Part shown: positions 11,006-21,059 of the stretch, piece by piece
How positions within the stretch are numbered: the stretch's first letter is position 1
How the letters are laid out: every line of letters starts with the position of its first letter
Origin: Cricetomys ansorgei
Lineage: Eukaryota > Chordata > Mammalia > Rodentia > Nesomyidae
DNA length: 64,000 nucleotides
Assembly (NCBI GenBank): GCA_026225945.1
Contig: JAMJFZ010001133.1
Coordinates: 15,898,001 to 15,962,000, forward strand
Reading direction: 5' to 3'
Position numbers and translations under genes: made by a program
The notes under the pieces: generated by a model
Database searches by the model: none
Seen by the model: only the letters and a program-made list of their open reading frames with translations
What the model was told of the DNA's origin: nothing

Positions 11006-11207
11006 TGCAGAAGCCGTTCCAAGCAAGATGGCATTTCCTCTCATCGCTTCCAGGAGCTGGAAGCACATTAAGGGTCTGTGGTGAGAAAACAATTCCTTAG
11101 CATACGTCGGCTGACTCTTTTGCCGCAGAAGGGCTTGGTACATCCTCACTGGGCTATGGCTCGCCTTACGTGTTCACGGTCAGATCTCCTGCGTGTTGGA
11201 TTGGCTA

Positions 11208-11366
11208 AGTGCTCTTTGGTGACTGTTTCATGTCACCGAGGCTTGGATTTTCTCATTTGTAAAATGCACCTCATAATTGTATATGATTCGAGGGGCTGTT
11301 GAGAAGACTAATGTGAAATGCATAAAAGTGTTCATGAGAGCTTGGCACAGTGCAAGAAGGTCCTAT
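11208..11366 (+). mobile_element. MIR SINE
   Basis: TTTTCTCATTTGTAAAATGC, CTGTTGAGAAGACTAATGTG and GAGAGCTTGGCACAGTGC match the MIR 3' half in order. Confidence 0.7.
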
Positions 11367-11561
11367 TCCCCTTTATGGAGACCAGGGAATCAAGGTCTTA
11401 CATAGTGGGTAATTCTCCTGAGCCTGTTGCTCATATGGGGCAGCCCAGATGTTAGGGTCTCTGCTAGGTAACCCCAGCACTGTATCTGCCAATGATGGGA
11501 AGTCACTACACCAGCATTCCTCAGGTACCTGTTCTTGGGGTTCCTTTCTCAGCTCCACCCC

Positions 11562-11750
11562 TTTTTTGAGACAGGGTTTCATTTGAGCTTGCCTCAAACT
11601 CACTATGTAGCTGAAGCTGACTTTCAATTTCTGATCCTCCTGCCTCTATTTCATGAGTGCTGGAATTACAGACATATGCCATCATACCCAGTTTCTGTGG
11701 TACTGAGGATTGCACCTGGGGCCTAGTGCATGTGGGCAAACACCCAGAAC
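11562..11750 (-). mobile_element. B4-type SINE
   Basis: TTTTTTGAGACAGGGTTTCA, CCTCAAACTCACTATGTAGC, GAGTGCTGGAATTACAGACA, then GTACTGAGGATTGCACCTGG and GCCTAGTGCATGTGGGCAAAC: B1-like half followed by ID-like half, reverse complement. Confidence 0.78.
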
Positions 11751-11797
11751 CAGATCCCAACCAGATCCCAGATCCCAGAACCAGATCCCAACCCCAA
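11746..11797. repeat. Short CAGATCCC tandem repeat
   Basis: AGAACCAGATCCCAACC and CAGATCCCAGATCCCAGAACC recur four to five times with a period of 7-20 bases. Confidence 0.75.
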
Positions 11798-11889
11798 CAA
11801 ATGCTTCTATTAGTTAAAGCAGATGATACCAAAGCCTCGATTACTACATTGTTATGTATTATGTTTAATGGGTAAATGTTTTGTTACAT

Positions 11890-12205
11890 TGCTGTGGAAG
11901 TTTATTTTGAGTTATGTACAAAATAATTGTTTCCTGTGCACTGTTGGATGAGAGGCGTCTAGGTCTTGGCGTTTGGTATTGTCTACATGTGTTGAATTTC
12001 TGTGGGCAATGTTTGATTGCTTATGATCAGCACCTGAGGAGTTCTGAATCAATAAAAACACCTGAGCTCAGATGCTCACGATTCCACTGTCCAGTATGAC
12101 CCTTGCCATGACTGTGGTTCCCTCTGTTGAGGTCTAGAAGGGTTTGAGCATAGGAATATGCCTCCTGTGCCATCCTTACTGAGCTGCCACAAGTGTACCG
12201 CTATA
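11890..12205 (+). mobile_element. Solo LTR, class II (ERVK)-type, with degenerate 6 bp target duplication
   Basis: It is homologous along its length to the minus-strand LTRs at 41379-41707 and 33941-34287. Shared blocks are TGCTGTGGAAGTTTATTTTG, CACCTGAGGAGTTCTG, the AATAAA signal in ATCAATAAAAACACC, and GAGCTCAGATGCTC. TTACAT before and TCACAT after are a 6 bp duplication with one change, the size made by class II integrases. No internal viral sequence is present. The family name is not resolved. Confidence 0.75.
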
Positions 12206-12224
12206 TCACATATGGTCAGGGTGT

Positions 12225-12240
12225 GTGTGTGTGCACATAC
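12225..12240. repeat. Short (GT)n
   Basis: GGTGTGTGTGTGTGCAC, seven GT units. Confidence 0.6.
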
Positions 12241-12524
12241 ACTAACACCAGAAACATCTACTTATATAGACTCACATTCCTATTGAAGGCATTTCCCTTG
12301 GGTTGGGGAGCACCTGGAAATTGTCCCTGGCTTCCTCAGGCTGTCAGATTCTTCGAGAACAGTCCACTTGGTTGTGAACTCTTCCAAGGTGTTTGGGCAC
12401 ACGCACCCTTGGAGCCCATTTCTGCTGACCAAGATAAGCCAGTTCCATCTTCACCTAAGTCAGGATGCATTTCTTCACTGGGAGGCATGTGAGTGTTAGA
12501 CTGAACACTGGGTGGTGGTGGTTG

Positions 12525-12564
<40 letters not shown>
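12525..12564. repeat. (GT)n tract
   Basis: About 19 GT units directly before TACACACAGAG and the purine tract. Confidence 0.95.
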
Positions 12565-12566
<2 letters not shown>

Positions 12567-12569
12567 ACA

Positions 12570-12718
12570 CAGAGAAAAAGAGAAAAGAGAGGAGAGCGAG
12601 AAGAGAGAAAGAGAGAGGAGAAAGAGGAGGAGGAAGAAAGAGAAGAATAGAGAGAGAGGAGGAGAGAAAGGAGGAGAGACAGAGAAAAGAAAAAGAGGAG
12701 AAAGAGGAGGAGAGAGAT
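12570..12718. repeat. Purine (GA/GGA/GAAA) tract, about 148 bp
   Basis: More than 95% A and G on the + strand. All six frames stay open through it, which gives runs of Ser/Phe/Leu or Glu/Arg/Lys that are composition artefacts, not proteins. Confidence 0.95.
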
Positions 12719-12789
12719 CTGGAGTGCCAGATTCCCAGCACCTGTGACACAATTGGCATTTATCACTCACTGCCTATGGGAGAACCGAG

Positions 12790-13133
12790 GTGAGCAGCCC
12801 CAGGATACAAATTCCAGTTAAAGTTTTTGTTCATCTCTGTCAAGCCTAGCTCATGTGACAACCCTCTTAACCTTTCCAAGGGATATAAGAATGCAGAGAG
12901 GCATCAAATTAAAGGAAATTCGCCTGCCATCTGGCACGTACAAGTCCTCAGGCATTGGTGGTTGCTATTGTTATTTGAAATGAATTAATCACAGGATGTG
13001 GTAAGTTCTGCAAAGGAAACCAACAGGTATCTTGACAGGGTGTGGAGAACAGTCCTTTGGACCACCTGGTCAGGAAAGGTCTCCCAGGGGCTGATACTGC
13101 ACAGTGGGGCTGCTGCTGCTGCTGCTGCTGCTC

Positions 13134-13176
<43 letters not shown>

Positions 13177-14700
13177 GTGAAGATCTGGGGTGGAGAATTC
13201 TGGAGAAGAATAGCAGGTGCAAAAGACCCAGAGACAGGAAGGAGCCTGATGAGAAACAGAACATGTGACTTCAGATTGAGGAGGGAAGGGAAGTAGAAGG
13301 AGATAAGATGCAGGAGAAACTAGAGGTCAACTGATGCAAACCACAAGGTCAAGAGACAGTGTAAGAATAAGAGAAGCCGTTTGGCCCTGAAACTCAGAAT
13401 TGTTCTGCGCACTTGATCTCTGCACAGCCTCACTGGTCTGCGTTCAGGAGCCAGCCTCTTAGAGATAAAATGTAGTTCTATTAAGTAGAAAGTGAACTTA
13501 GGGTAGCTTGGGGAGAACCAGAAACCTAAATAATACCACTAACAGTACCCTCCTAAGGACACTTTCGCTGCCGCTGCTGGGTGGAGATGCCACTATTTAC
13601 CAGTAGCCCTGGCAAAAGAACATGGCTTCTAACCAGCCCTCATAACCTCTTAATGATATTCTCCATTACCCACTCAGAGCCAGCTCTGTAGTGTCCTGGC
13701 TGCCCAGCCTCCCAGCTCCCAACACCTGCTGGGGATGAGAGTCCCTAATGGGATGAGCCTGGCTAGTGTTCTGAATCTCTGGCTGCAGGGAAGGCTGGGA
13801 AGTGAGTGGGCAGCACTCCTCTTCTTTAGCAGGACTTGGGCTCTAGTTTCTGAGCTGGGGACTCCCCAGGTCCAGGAAGGGAGTTCAACTACAGGGCATC
13901 CACACACATCCTTGGTTGTTAGAGATGTCCAAGGCCTGGAGATGTCCTAGTCAGCGTGGAATCATGTGGCCTCTTCAGTGTGCGCTTAGTGGGTGGCAAT
14001 GCTCTGAGAAAAGCCTTGACTGCTTTCTTCTTCCTGGCCAATGATAATCTAAAAAACAGCCCTGAATTTGGAGGCAGCTATTTCCCTCTGGGATGAGAGG
14101 CCAGGAACCATGTTTTCAAAAACCCATTCAGTTTGTGCAGGTATATGGGTAACATGTTTCCCTTGTGTTTATCACAGATCTGCATTCTTGCTGGAAGTGC
14201 CCTGGCTATTGTCAGCCCTCATAATTGGTTCGTGTTATAGCCACATAGGCTGTATTGTCTATCTGCAACTCTTCAGCAGAGTTTATTGTTTATGTATGTG
14301 GTCTCCAGGAAGCTGCATTCAGAAATCTCTGCCTCACCAGGAAGTCTCTCTTAAAAGGACAGTGTCCTGGACAAGGCCTGGATGGGAGCAGGTGCTGCCC
14401 TTCCAGTCAGAACTTCCTTATCCCTTGGGAAGGAGCTTAGGCCTTTTCCCAGCATCCCATTGATTTGCTGTTTTCCTGCGTGTTGGTGATTCCTTTATGA
14501 TTTTGATTTAAGGGGGTGAAAGTAGCAGTTTCTATTCTTCCGACGTTCTCAAACACACATTTTTTTTTTTTTTAAAGAAAGAGAGTGCTTTACCGTTGTG
14601 TAGCCATGTGAGTGTCTGTGTCATGGGGATTTCAGATCTTAGTATTTTCTTGAGGGTATTTTTGTAGAACTCTTGAACTCTTTAGATGGACACAGTGATG
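12790..14700. other. Intronic stretch, unique apart from a CTG repeat
   Basis: No SINE or LTR recognised. It contains the CTG tract at 13110-13175 and a poly(T) run at 14560-14572. Confidence 0.5.
13110..13175. repeat. (CTG)7 CTCCTA (CTG)13 trinucleotide repeat
   Basis: Counted directly: seven CTG units at 13110-13130, the interruption CTCCTA, then thirteen CTG units at 13137-13175. In the direction of Arhgef3 transcription the RNA would carry CUG repeats. Confidence 0.97.
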
Positions 14701-14704
14701 TTAA

Positions 14705-14812
14705 AAAAGGTATGGGTGCTCAGGAAGCTAAGACAAGAGGATTTTAAGTTCAAAGCCACCCTGGGCTATTTCATGAGACTCCCATCACAAACAAACCAAA
14801 AGCAAATAGAAA
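14705..14812 (+). mobile_element. B1 SINE fragment
   Basis: GTGCTCAGGAAGCTAAGACA, TTAAGTTCAAAGCCACCCTG, GGCTATTTCATGAGACTCCC and an A-rich CAAACAAACC tail, a 5'-truncated old B1. Confidence 0.65.
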
Positions 14813-15119
14813 TGGGGGGCGGGAATCAAAATTTTCTTCTTTTTAAAAAGAAGTAAAGAAATAATTTTTAAAATTTTCAATAGAAAAATTTAAACCTATA
14901 CAAAAATAGACCAGGATGACCTGTGGTATCCCCATATATTTTGCTTTGCTTCACACACACGTCTGTCAGTGCCCTGTAGTCCTCTCTAGAAACTATGGGG
15001 GGACAGAGGCATTGTTACACGCCAACGTTTTACACGAGGAACTCAAGGTAAAGGTAGTGAAGTGACTTACCAGCTCATCTGAGCAGTACTTGGCCCAGAC
15101 AGACTCATCTCGATGTTCT

Positions 15120-15286
15120 GTTCCACGCTCAGCCAAGGGGTTATAGCTAGAGGAAGGAGGGCTGTTGGCAGATAAAGGCGCCTTACGCCAAGCCTGACTG
15201 CCTGGCTTCCATACCCAGAACCCAGCTGGAGGAAGGAGAGAACTGACTGCTACAAGTTGTCTTCTGACTGCCCCATGTGGGTCAAA

Positions 15287-15290
<4 letters not shown>
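15120..15290 (+). mobile_element. B3-type SINE, 3' part
   Basis: CGCCTTACGCCAAGCCTGAC, TTCCATACCCAGAACCC, GGAAGGAGAGAACTGACTGC and TACAAGTTGTCTTCTGACTG match B3. The element ends in the large CA array. Confidence 0.75.
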
Positions 15291-15328
<38 letters not shown>

Positions 15329-15412
15329 CACACACACACACTCACACACACACACACTCACACATACACACACTCACACTCACACACACACACTCACACT
15401 CACACACACACA

Positions 15413-15466
<54 letters not shown>

Positions 15467-15486
15467 ACACACACCCCACACACACA
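15289..15486. repeat. (AC)n array with (ACTC) variants, about 198 bp
   Basis: An AC dinucleotide array that alternates pure blocks with ACTCAC and ATAC variants, attached to the 3' end of the B3. Confidence 0.97.
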
Positions 15487-15489
15487 GAA

Positions 15490-16055
15490 GGAAAGAAAGG
15501 TCATAATTATTTCAAGTACAACTGAAAAAGAGAGGAAAAACTTTGTGATACAAATGATTTTTGCTTTTGTTACATATTTTAACCCAGAAGATCAAAGTGT
15601 AGAGTTGTTTTTCTGATAGAAGCCAGTCACCTTTGAAAACACTCCTGGTTATTCAATGTAAGCTTCAAAAATAACCACCCGTCTCCTTCCCCACATTCAG
15701 ACTTTCCACTTGCAATTGGATTTGAGGCTAGAATGACTGTAAGGCTCAGTTTCCAAGTAAGGAAGTTCTCTGGCTGATAGTGATCAGCCAGATAGTGTAA
15801 ACCTTTTTTCTTCCAAAGAATTGGGCAGAGGTCAGTAACCCCCAAGAGTTTCACTTTTGACTGGCAGCCTAGCCGAGAGAACTTGACGCTCCCTTGGAAG
15901 AACTGCACGGAGGAGGCTGGTGTTTTCTGCAGCGGCCCCCATGTAGCGATTCCACAGGCTGCTCATAGCAGCAAGGAACGCACGCTTTGTGCCACAACCC
16001 TGGACGGAGGACGGCCTTCCTCTCTTCACATTGACTTTGTGGAGTGATTGTCTGG
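15490..16055. other. Intronic stretch without recognised repeats
   Basis: Nothing recognisable between the AC array and the LTR-like sequence at 16058. Confidence 0.5.
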
Positions 16056-16057
16056 GC

Positions 16058-16375
16058 GTCTGTATTAGCTCTGTGTTGCTGTGTAAGGGAGGGAGGTTGT
16101 GGATGTGGTTTACTGTTTCAGAGGATTCCAGTCTCTCATGGTAAGAAAGGTACAGGAGAATCGCTCAGTCCATGGCAGTGGGGGCATGCCATAGGGGCTG
16201 ATCATATATCCTAGTGGACCAGGGGGCAGAGAGGGAGCGGGGAGAAGAGATCTGGCTGACGTCATTCTGAAGACCTGCCCCACCTCTAGGGGTCTATTTT
16301 CTTGGTTCAGGTTCCACAGCCTCCCAAAATAGATCTATGCTCAAACCACGAGTCTGCGGGGGATATTTTGTATCA
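16058..16375 (-). mobile_element. LTR fragment, ERVL-MaLR type, subfamily unresolved
   Basis: TGTATTAGCTCTGTGTTGCT at the start resembles the reverse complement of MaLR 3' ends (AGCAGC...CTAATACA). TTTACTGTTTCAGAGGATTCC and CTGACGTCATTCTGAAGACC follow at spacings like the other copies. Confidence 0.45.
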
Positions 16376-16379
16376 CTAG

Positions 16380-17345
16380 AGCCGTAACAGTATCAGTTGC
16401 CAAATAATGCGAGGAATTTGGTTATAAAGGTTCTGATTTGTTTAGAGAGGGAAAAAAATACAGCACACGAGTAATTGCTCCTAGCAAAACTGGCAAGATA
16501 AGCCCAGAAGATTAGATGGGTTAGCAGTCTGCAAGGGTCCCGTGTCAGGGCATCACTTATTTTTAGTTCTTGAGTTGAAACTGTAGATGAAGACTTTTCT
16601 TTTTATTTGTTCTTGACCTTGGGCAGCCAGGTCTGTTCCCACATTCCTTTCATCATTTTGTAATTTTGTTGGGCTGAGCATCGAATAGGGCTGCGTCCAG
16701 TTGGTCCTGACTTGGGTGGCCTCTGGAGACCTGCTCCTGCTCATAACTCGCAGTAAAGCAGGCAAGCAGCTGTTGGAGTTCCGCTTACAGCAGTGATGTG
16801 TAGGTACAGACATTCAGTGAAAGGATTCGACCGCAAGTAAAGGCTCAGGCTTGGCATTCCTGGCCTTCTAATTCTCAGTGACAACTCCCTGCCACTGTGA
16901 CACTGCCACAGAGACCTTGACTCCTCCTTCCAGCCGTAGCTTCAAAGCTTAGTTTTCCCTGCTTGTGCCTGAATCGGGCAACGGTCTCAGAAACCTAGGA
17001 TCTGTGAATCCTTTTCTGACACTGGGACGCTGGTGAGATCAATGGGTAATAAAGAGTTTTAAATTTTGACCGCTATTAATATCCCGTTTCTAGTGGGATT
17101 ATTTCCCCTTTTAGACCTGGTGTGCAGAATTACGGAAACTTCAGGCCCCAGGCGGACATAAATGTCAAGGCTTCGAGGCTGCCTCCTAACACTTGAGCCT
17201 TTGCGGTGTCTGTGGCGTCTTGCACACAAACGGGAACAGGAACGCAACGAGTTTCAAACGGGAAGAATCACCGTAACTTGCTAATTTTCTTTCTCTGTCC
17301 CTCCCTCCCTTCTGACTTTCCTTCTTTCACACTCGGCACCCCCCA
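16380..17345. other. Intronic stretch without recognised repeats
   Basis: No repeat family recognised. The region 17000-17270 is slightly enriched in CpG. Confidence 0.45.
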
Positions 17346-17349
17346 TCGG

Positions 17350-17432
17350 ATCTCATTCTGGAGACCAGGCTGATCCTCCTACCTCTTCCCCAGGGTGCTG
17401 GGGTTCCACGAAGGTCGCCACACCTGGTATTT
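17350..17432 (-). mobile_element. B1 SINE fragment
   Basis: GGAGACCAGGCTGATCCTCC, TACCTCTTCCCCAGGGTGCT and GGGGTTCCACGAAGGTCGCC, a diverged reverse-complement B1. Confidence 0.55.
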
Positions 17433-17457
17433 GCTACCTTTTGTGTTTATTGTTTAT

Positions 17458-17458
<1 letters not shown>

Positions 17459-17488
<30 letters not shown>

Positions 17489-17489
17489 C
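17459..17489. repeat. (GT)n tract
   Basis: Fourteen to fifteen GT units followed by GCACGCACGAGC. Confidence 0.92.
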
Positions 17490-17660
17490 ACGCACGAGCG
17501 TGTACACTGTGTGTCCATTCACACCTTCCATATTGTCAAGGCGGGGCCTCTTTTATTGTCTGTATTGCACGGTGTACTCCGGGGAGGTTGACCCACAGCT
17601 CTCTGGTGATTCTCCTGTTTCTACCTCCCGTCTCTCAGTAGGAGTGATAAAGTTTTAAGA

Positions 17661-17883
17661 CGGTGGTTCAGAACCTTCATAATGCTGTAACCCTTTAATA
17701 TAGTTCCTCTTGTTGTGACCCCCTCCCAGCCATAAAATTGTTTTGTTGCTACTACATGATTGTAATTTCGATTTCTGTTGTGAACCTCAATGTAAATATC
17801 TGGTATGTAGATGGTCTTAGAGGTCCCCCATGAAGGTCATCCAACCCTCAAAAGGGTCTCAACCCACGGGTCGAGAACCACTG
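17661..17883 (-). mobile_element. URR1-type nonautonomous hAT DNA transposon
   Basis: The end CAACCCACGGGTCGAGAACCACTG is the terminal inverted repeat of URR1, and CGGTGGTTCAGAACC is its partner. The body matches the copies at 41136-41364 and 47015-47220 in reverse. No target duplication is left. Confidence 0.75.
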
Positions 17884-17907
17884 ATGTGTTACCGCACATC
17901 TTACGGA

Positions 17908-18006
17908 AGTTACCGCGCTTTTTAACGTGGGTCCTGAGGAGCAAACTTGGGTCCTCAGGTTTTGGCAGCAAGTGTTTTTACTCACTGAGCTGTCTCGCCA
18001 GCCCAT
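17908..18006 (-). mobile_element. B3-type SINE fragment
   Basis: GTGGGTCCTGAGGAGCAAAC, TTGGGTCCTCAGGTTTTGGC, AGCAAGTGTTTTTACTCACT and GAGCTGTCTCGCCAGCCC, the reverse complement of a B3 5' half. Confidence 0.8.
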
Positions 18007-18009
18007 CTG

Positions 18010-20955
18010 CTCACTTTTAATAAGGATCGAATTTTGTTGAAATGTGACCATTCTATTTTATGCAAATGAAATTCTCACACCCCCAGTACATGCATTGCTT
18101 AGGGTACCTTTGGAGGAAACAGCCTGGAACCTCTCACCAGAAGATGCTGTCGGCCACATTGGACAACAACACGAGCAGCCCCGGTTCCCACGATGCCCAG
18201 AAGTGGTGTGGTGGTGCCTCAGCTAGAGGTCTGGTTATTAAGCGGGTGTGGGAACGCAGTCACCAATGTCTGCACTGAAAGTGCCTTGTGGTAGTTCCCC
18301 ACGTAGAAACCGATGAATCAACACTGCAAGGTGAGGAAAACATCAAACCACGAGAGCTCGTACCTCCACAACTTCATGGGTTTTGTTTTTTGTTTTAATT
18401 TCTCCCTAACCTGTGTAAGATTTCTCCTGAACGGTTTAGGGCTTTCAAAGGAGGATTTTCTTTCCAGGAGGCAGGGGAAAGTTCTCATGGCCGACAATCC
18501 TTGTCTTTTCTAGTTTTTTTGATTCAACATGTCAGATTCCTGAATATTGGAAAAGCAGTTCTCTAAATGGATCTTGGGTGTTGGTGAGATATCGGGAGGT
18601 ATGTGGGTGTGTGTGAGTGCGCGCGCACGCCAGCACGCTGAAGGTGTTCTAAAGGTTTCCTCCTGACCAACCGACCTCTGCCACCTAGGCCCTGTGCTGA
18701 AGGGAAACTCACATCACCTTTTGAGTTTCAGGTTTTTGTTTTTTAAATAAATAAAACCTTCAAAGTAGAATATCATAATAAAAATTAAGGCCTCCTTTGA
18801 CAGAATTGTGAGGATCAGACAAACAAAAAATACATGATAGGGGCTCCTGTGAAAGCATCCGCAGTCAGCGGCCACGACGTAACATCACAGCGTTCATGGG
18901 TTCGTGGTGTGTTAATATCCCACACAAATGTCCTGCTCTCATGAGCTCAGGGCCCAGCATTGGCAGCTGTGAGAATGAACAACTGTAAAGTGACATTTCA
19001 AGCCCGTCTTTTACGTTTGCGCAGCATCTACCCTCAGGGTTTAGCGAGCGGTACCGTAGTAGTCTCCAGCAAGATGCTGAAGATGCGTAGGATGTGGGCC
19101 GGTGCCCTGGGTGTCTAGCAAAAGGCCTGTGCAGTTCAGCAGTGTTGCTGTCCCATGTTAGAAAAGAAGGGGGTGCACGGAAGAGAGCTTGTTAACCCAG
19201 AAGCTCAGCAAGCAATCAACAAACCAGGTATGTCTCGGTACCAGGAAAAATCCTGAAGTGCCAGGGTGTGTTCCAAACAGATGGCTCTTGGGTCAGATCC
19301 GGCCAGCACTGTGTCATGTGGCCTGTATGGTAAAATGACAGAGTTACCAGAACTTAAAATCTGAAGACTTCTTTCCTCCCCTTCCCTCTTCCCCCTTCCT
19401 CCCTCCCTCACTCCCTTCCTTCCTCTCTCTCTCTCTTCCTTCCTTCCTTCCTTCCTTCCTCTCTCTCTCTCTCTTCCTTCCTTCCTCCCTCCCCCGCCCC
19501 CCTCTCTAACAAAAGATCTAGAGTTCTAGACTTTTAAAAAGAAAACTGGAATGGCTGGTCACCTTGAGCTGGCAGCTCCTTGGGACCTCCAGAGGAGGAA
19601 ATGAATAAAAGCCAACTTCCTTAGTGGGGCCCGGTGCCCACCGGCCTTTGCCTCCAGGTATCTTACCTCTCCCCACTCTGAAGCCATCCGTGTTTATGAG
19701 CCCAAGTCTCGCTCTGGCTTTAACTGAATCACTTCTGGCCAAGGGGATTGTGGCATGGCCCTTGGGAAGATGCATTTTTTTTTTAAATTTTACTTTATAT
19801 TCTTCTATACGGCTTGACCATCTTACAATGATACATTACTTGCAAAACTGAAAAACATATTTGGCCCCTCAGATGCCAGTAGAGAAAACTACAGTTCCCG
19901 TATGAACTTATATGCTGCAGCTCAAAATGAGCATTGCAGGTCAGGGGCTCCTTATCTCCATTTTTCTCCTGGGGTGCTGTCTTCACAGACCCACTTTGTT
20001 ACTGGAATGCTTGCTCCCGTCAGGGCGGGAACAGCTGCAGAGGAAACGACTGCGCCCTGGCCTTCGCTGCCAGGGCTGTCTCTGCCAGGGCTGTATCTGG
20101 AGACTTCCTTCTCTCCCTCCTTCCTTCCTCCACTACTGCCTGCCCCGGAGCCTCGTCAGATCCCACCTATTCCACTCAACGCTGTAGTCCACCGCTTTCG
20201 GTCCTCATCCCTGTTCCGCCAGTAGCTGGACGCTGACGCAGCCTAGGTCAGCTGATGTGAGTGGTCCATCCCTCCAGCGCAGTGAACCAAACCATTGTGT
20301 GCTCTGGTCAGCTCACGTTTCCCTTGGATGTTCACCAGGGTAAGGCTGGATGCACACCAGGGTAAGGAGCTCTTAGAAGGGGCTTTCCCCCTAGATCTAA
20401 GAGAGGAGGTGCTGGGCTTAAGAAAGGCCCCTGGGATTCTCAGGGTATTGACATTCATTCTTCAACTGGGTTGCCACCCAAGAACAGGTTGTTGAGGGGC
20501 CGGTGCAAACGTGGGGTTCTTCATGTGTAGGTCTGGAGCAAAAATCCTTCTTGTAAGGTGTTAGGCTTTGGGAGGCAGAATCCCAAGCACCATCTGACAC
20601 CCACCATTTGGTGGACACACAGTACCGAGCATTTCCTGGGGACCAGCCCTGAGGTGACTCACGCTGTCTTTCAGGGAGGAGCACTTTACAGTGATTTCAC
20701 TTCCTCCTTTCTTCAAGCAAGTACAGCGGCTCATCCTCCCTGAAGTAAGAGGAGAGCCTGTCAGAGCCGCCTATGGCCATGCCATGTTTGTGTTACTCCC
20801 CATGGCACCTTGGGGTTTCACACTTCCCTGCTATGTCCTGGTTTCCATCCAGCCTACCCTTCATCGATGCCTGTGCTCCTTGCACTGAGAGTTCTTCTCG
20901 AATTTTGTCCTCATGAAAATTCTCTTTTTGGGCTCAGTTAATTCTTACCCCACCT
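18010..20955. other. Long intronic stretch, mostly unique
   Basis: Nearly 3 kb with no SINE or LTR that I recognise, apart from the pyrimidine tract at 19373-19506 and short GT/GC tracts near 18605-18635. Overlapping reading frames at 19902-20236 are not supported as coding. Confidence 0.5.
19373..19506. repeat. Pyrimidine tract (TTCC)n/(CT)n, about 130 bp
   Basis: Blocks of CTTCCTTCCTTCC and CTCTCTCTCT alternate twice, with very few purines. Confidence 0.95.
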
Positions 20956-20956
20956 C

Positions 20957-20960
<4 letters not shown>

Positions 20961-20999
<39 letters not shown>

Positions 21000-21004
21000 C
21001 GCGC
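20961..21004. repeat. (GT)14(GC)n alternating purine-pyrimidine tract
   Basis: About 14 GT units pass directly into GCGCGCGCGCGCGC, and alternation continues in diluted form to about 21050 (GCATGCGCACATGCATGTGC). Confidence 0.94.
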
Positions 21005-21059
21005 ATTTGTGCATGCGCACATGCATGTGCTCGCATGTGTGCATGTGGACTTACGCTTT

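Noticed and set aside
12336..12793. Ser/Phe/Leu-rich and Glu/Arg-rich frames
   Set aside because: Translation of the GT plus polypurine tract; low-complexity artefact.
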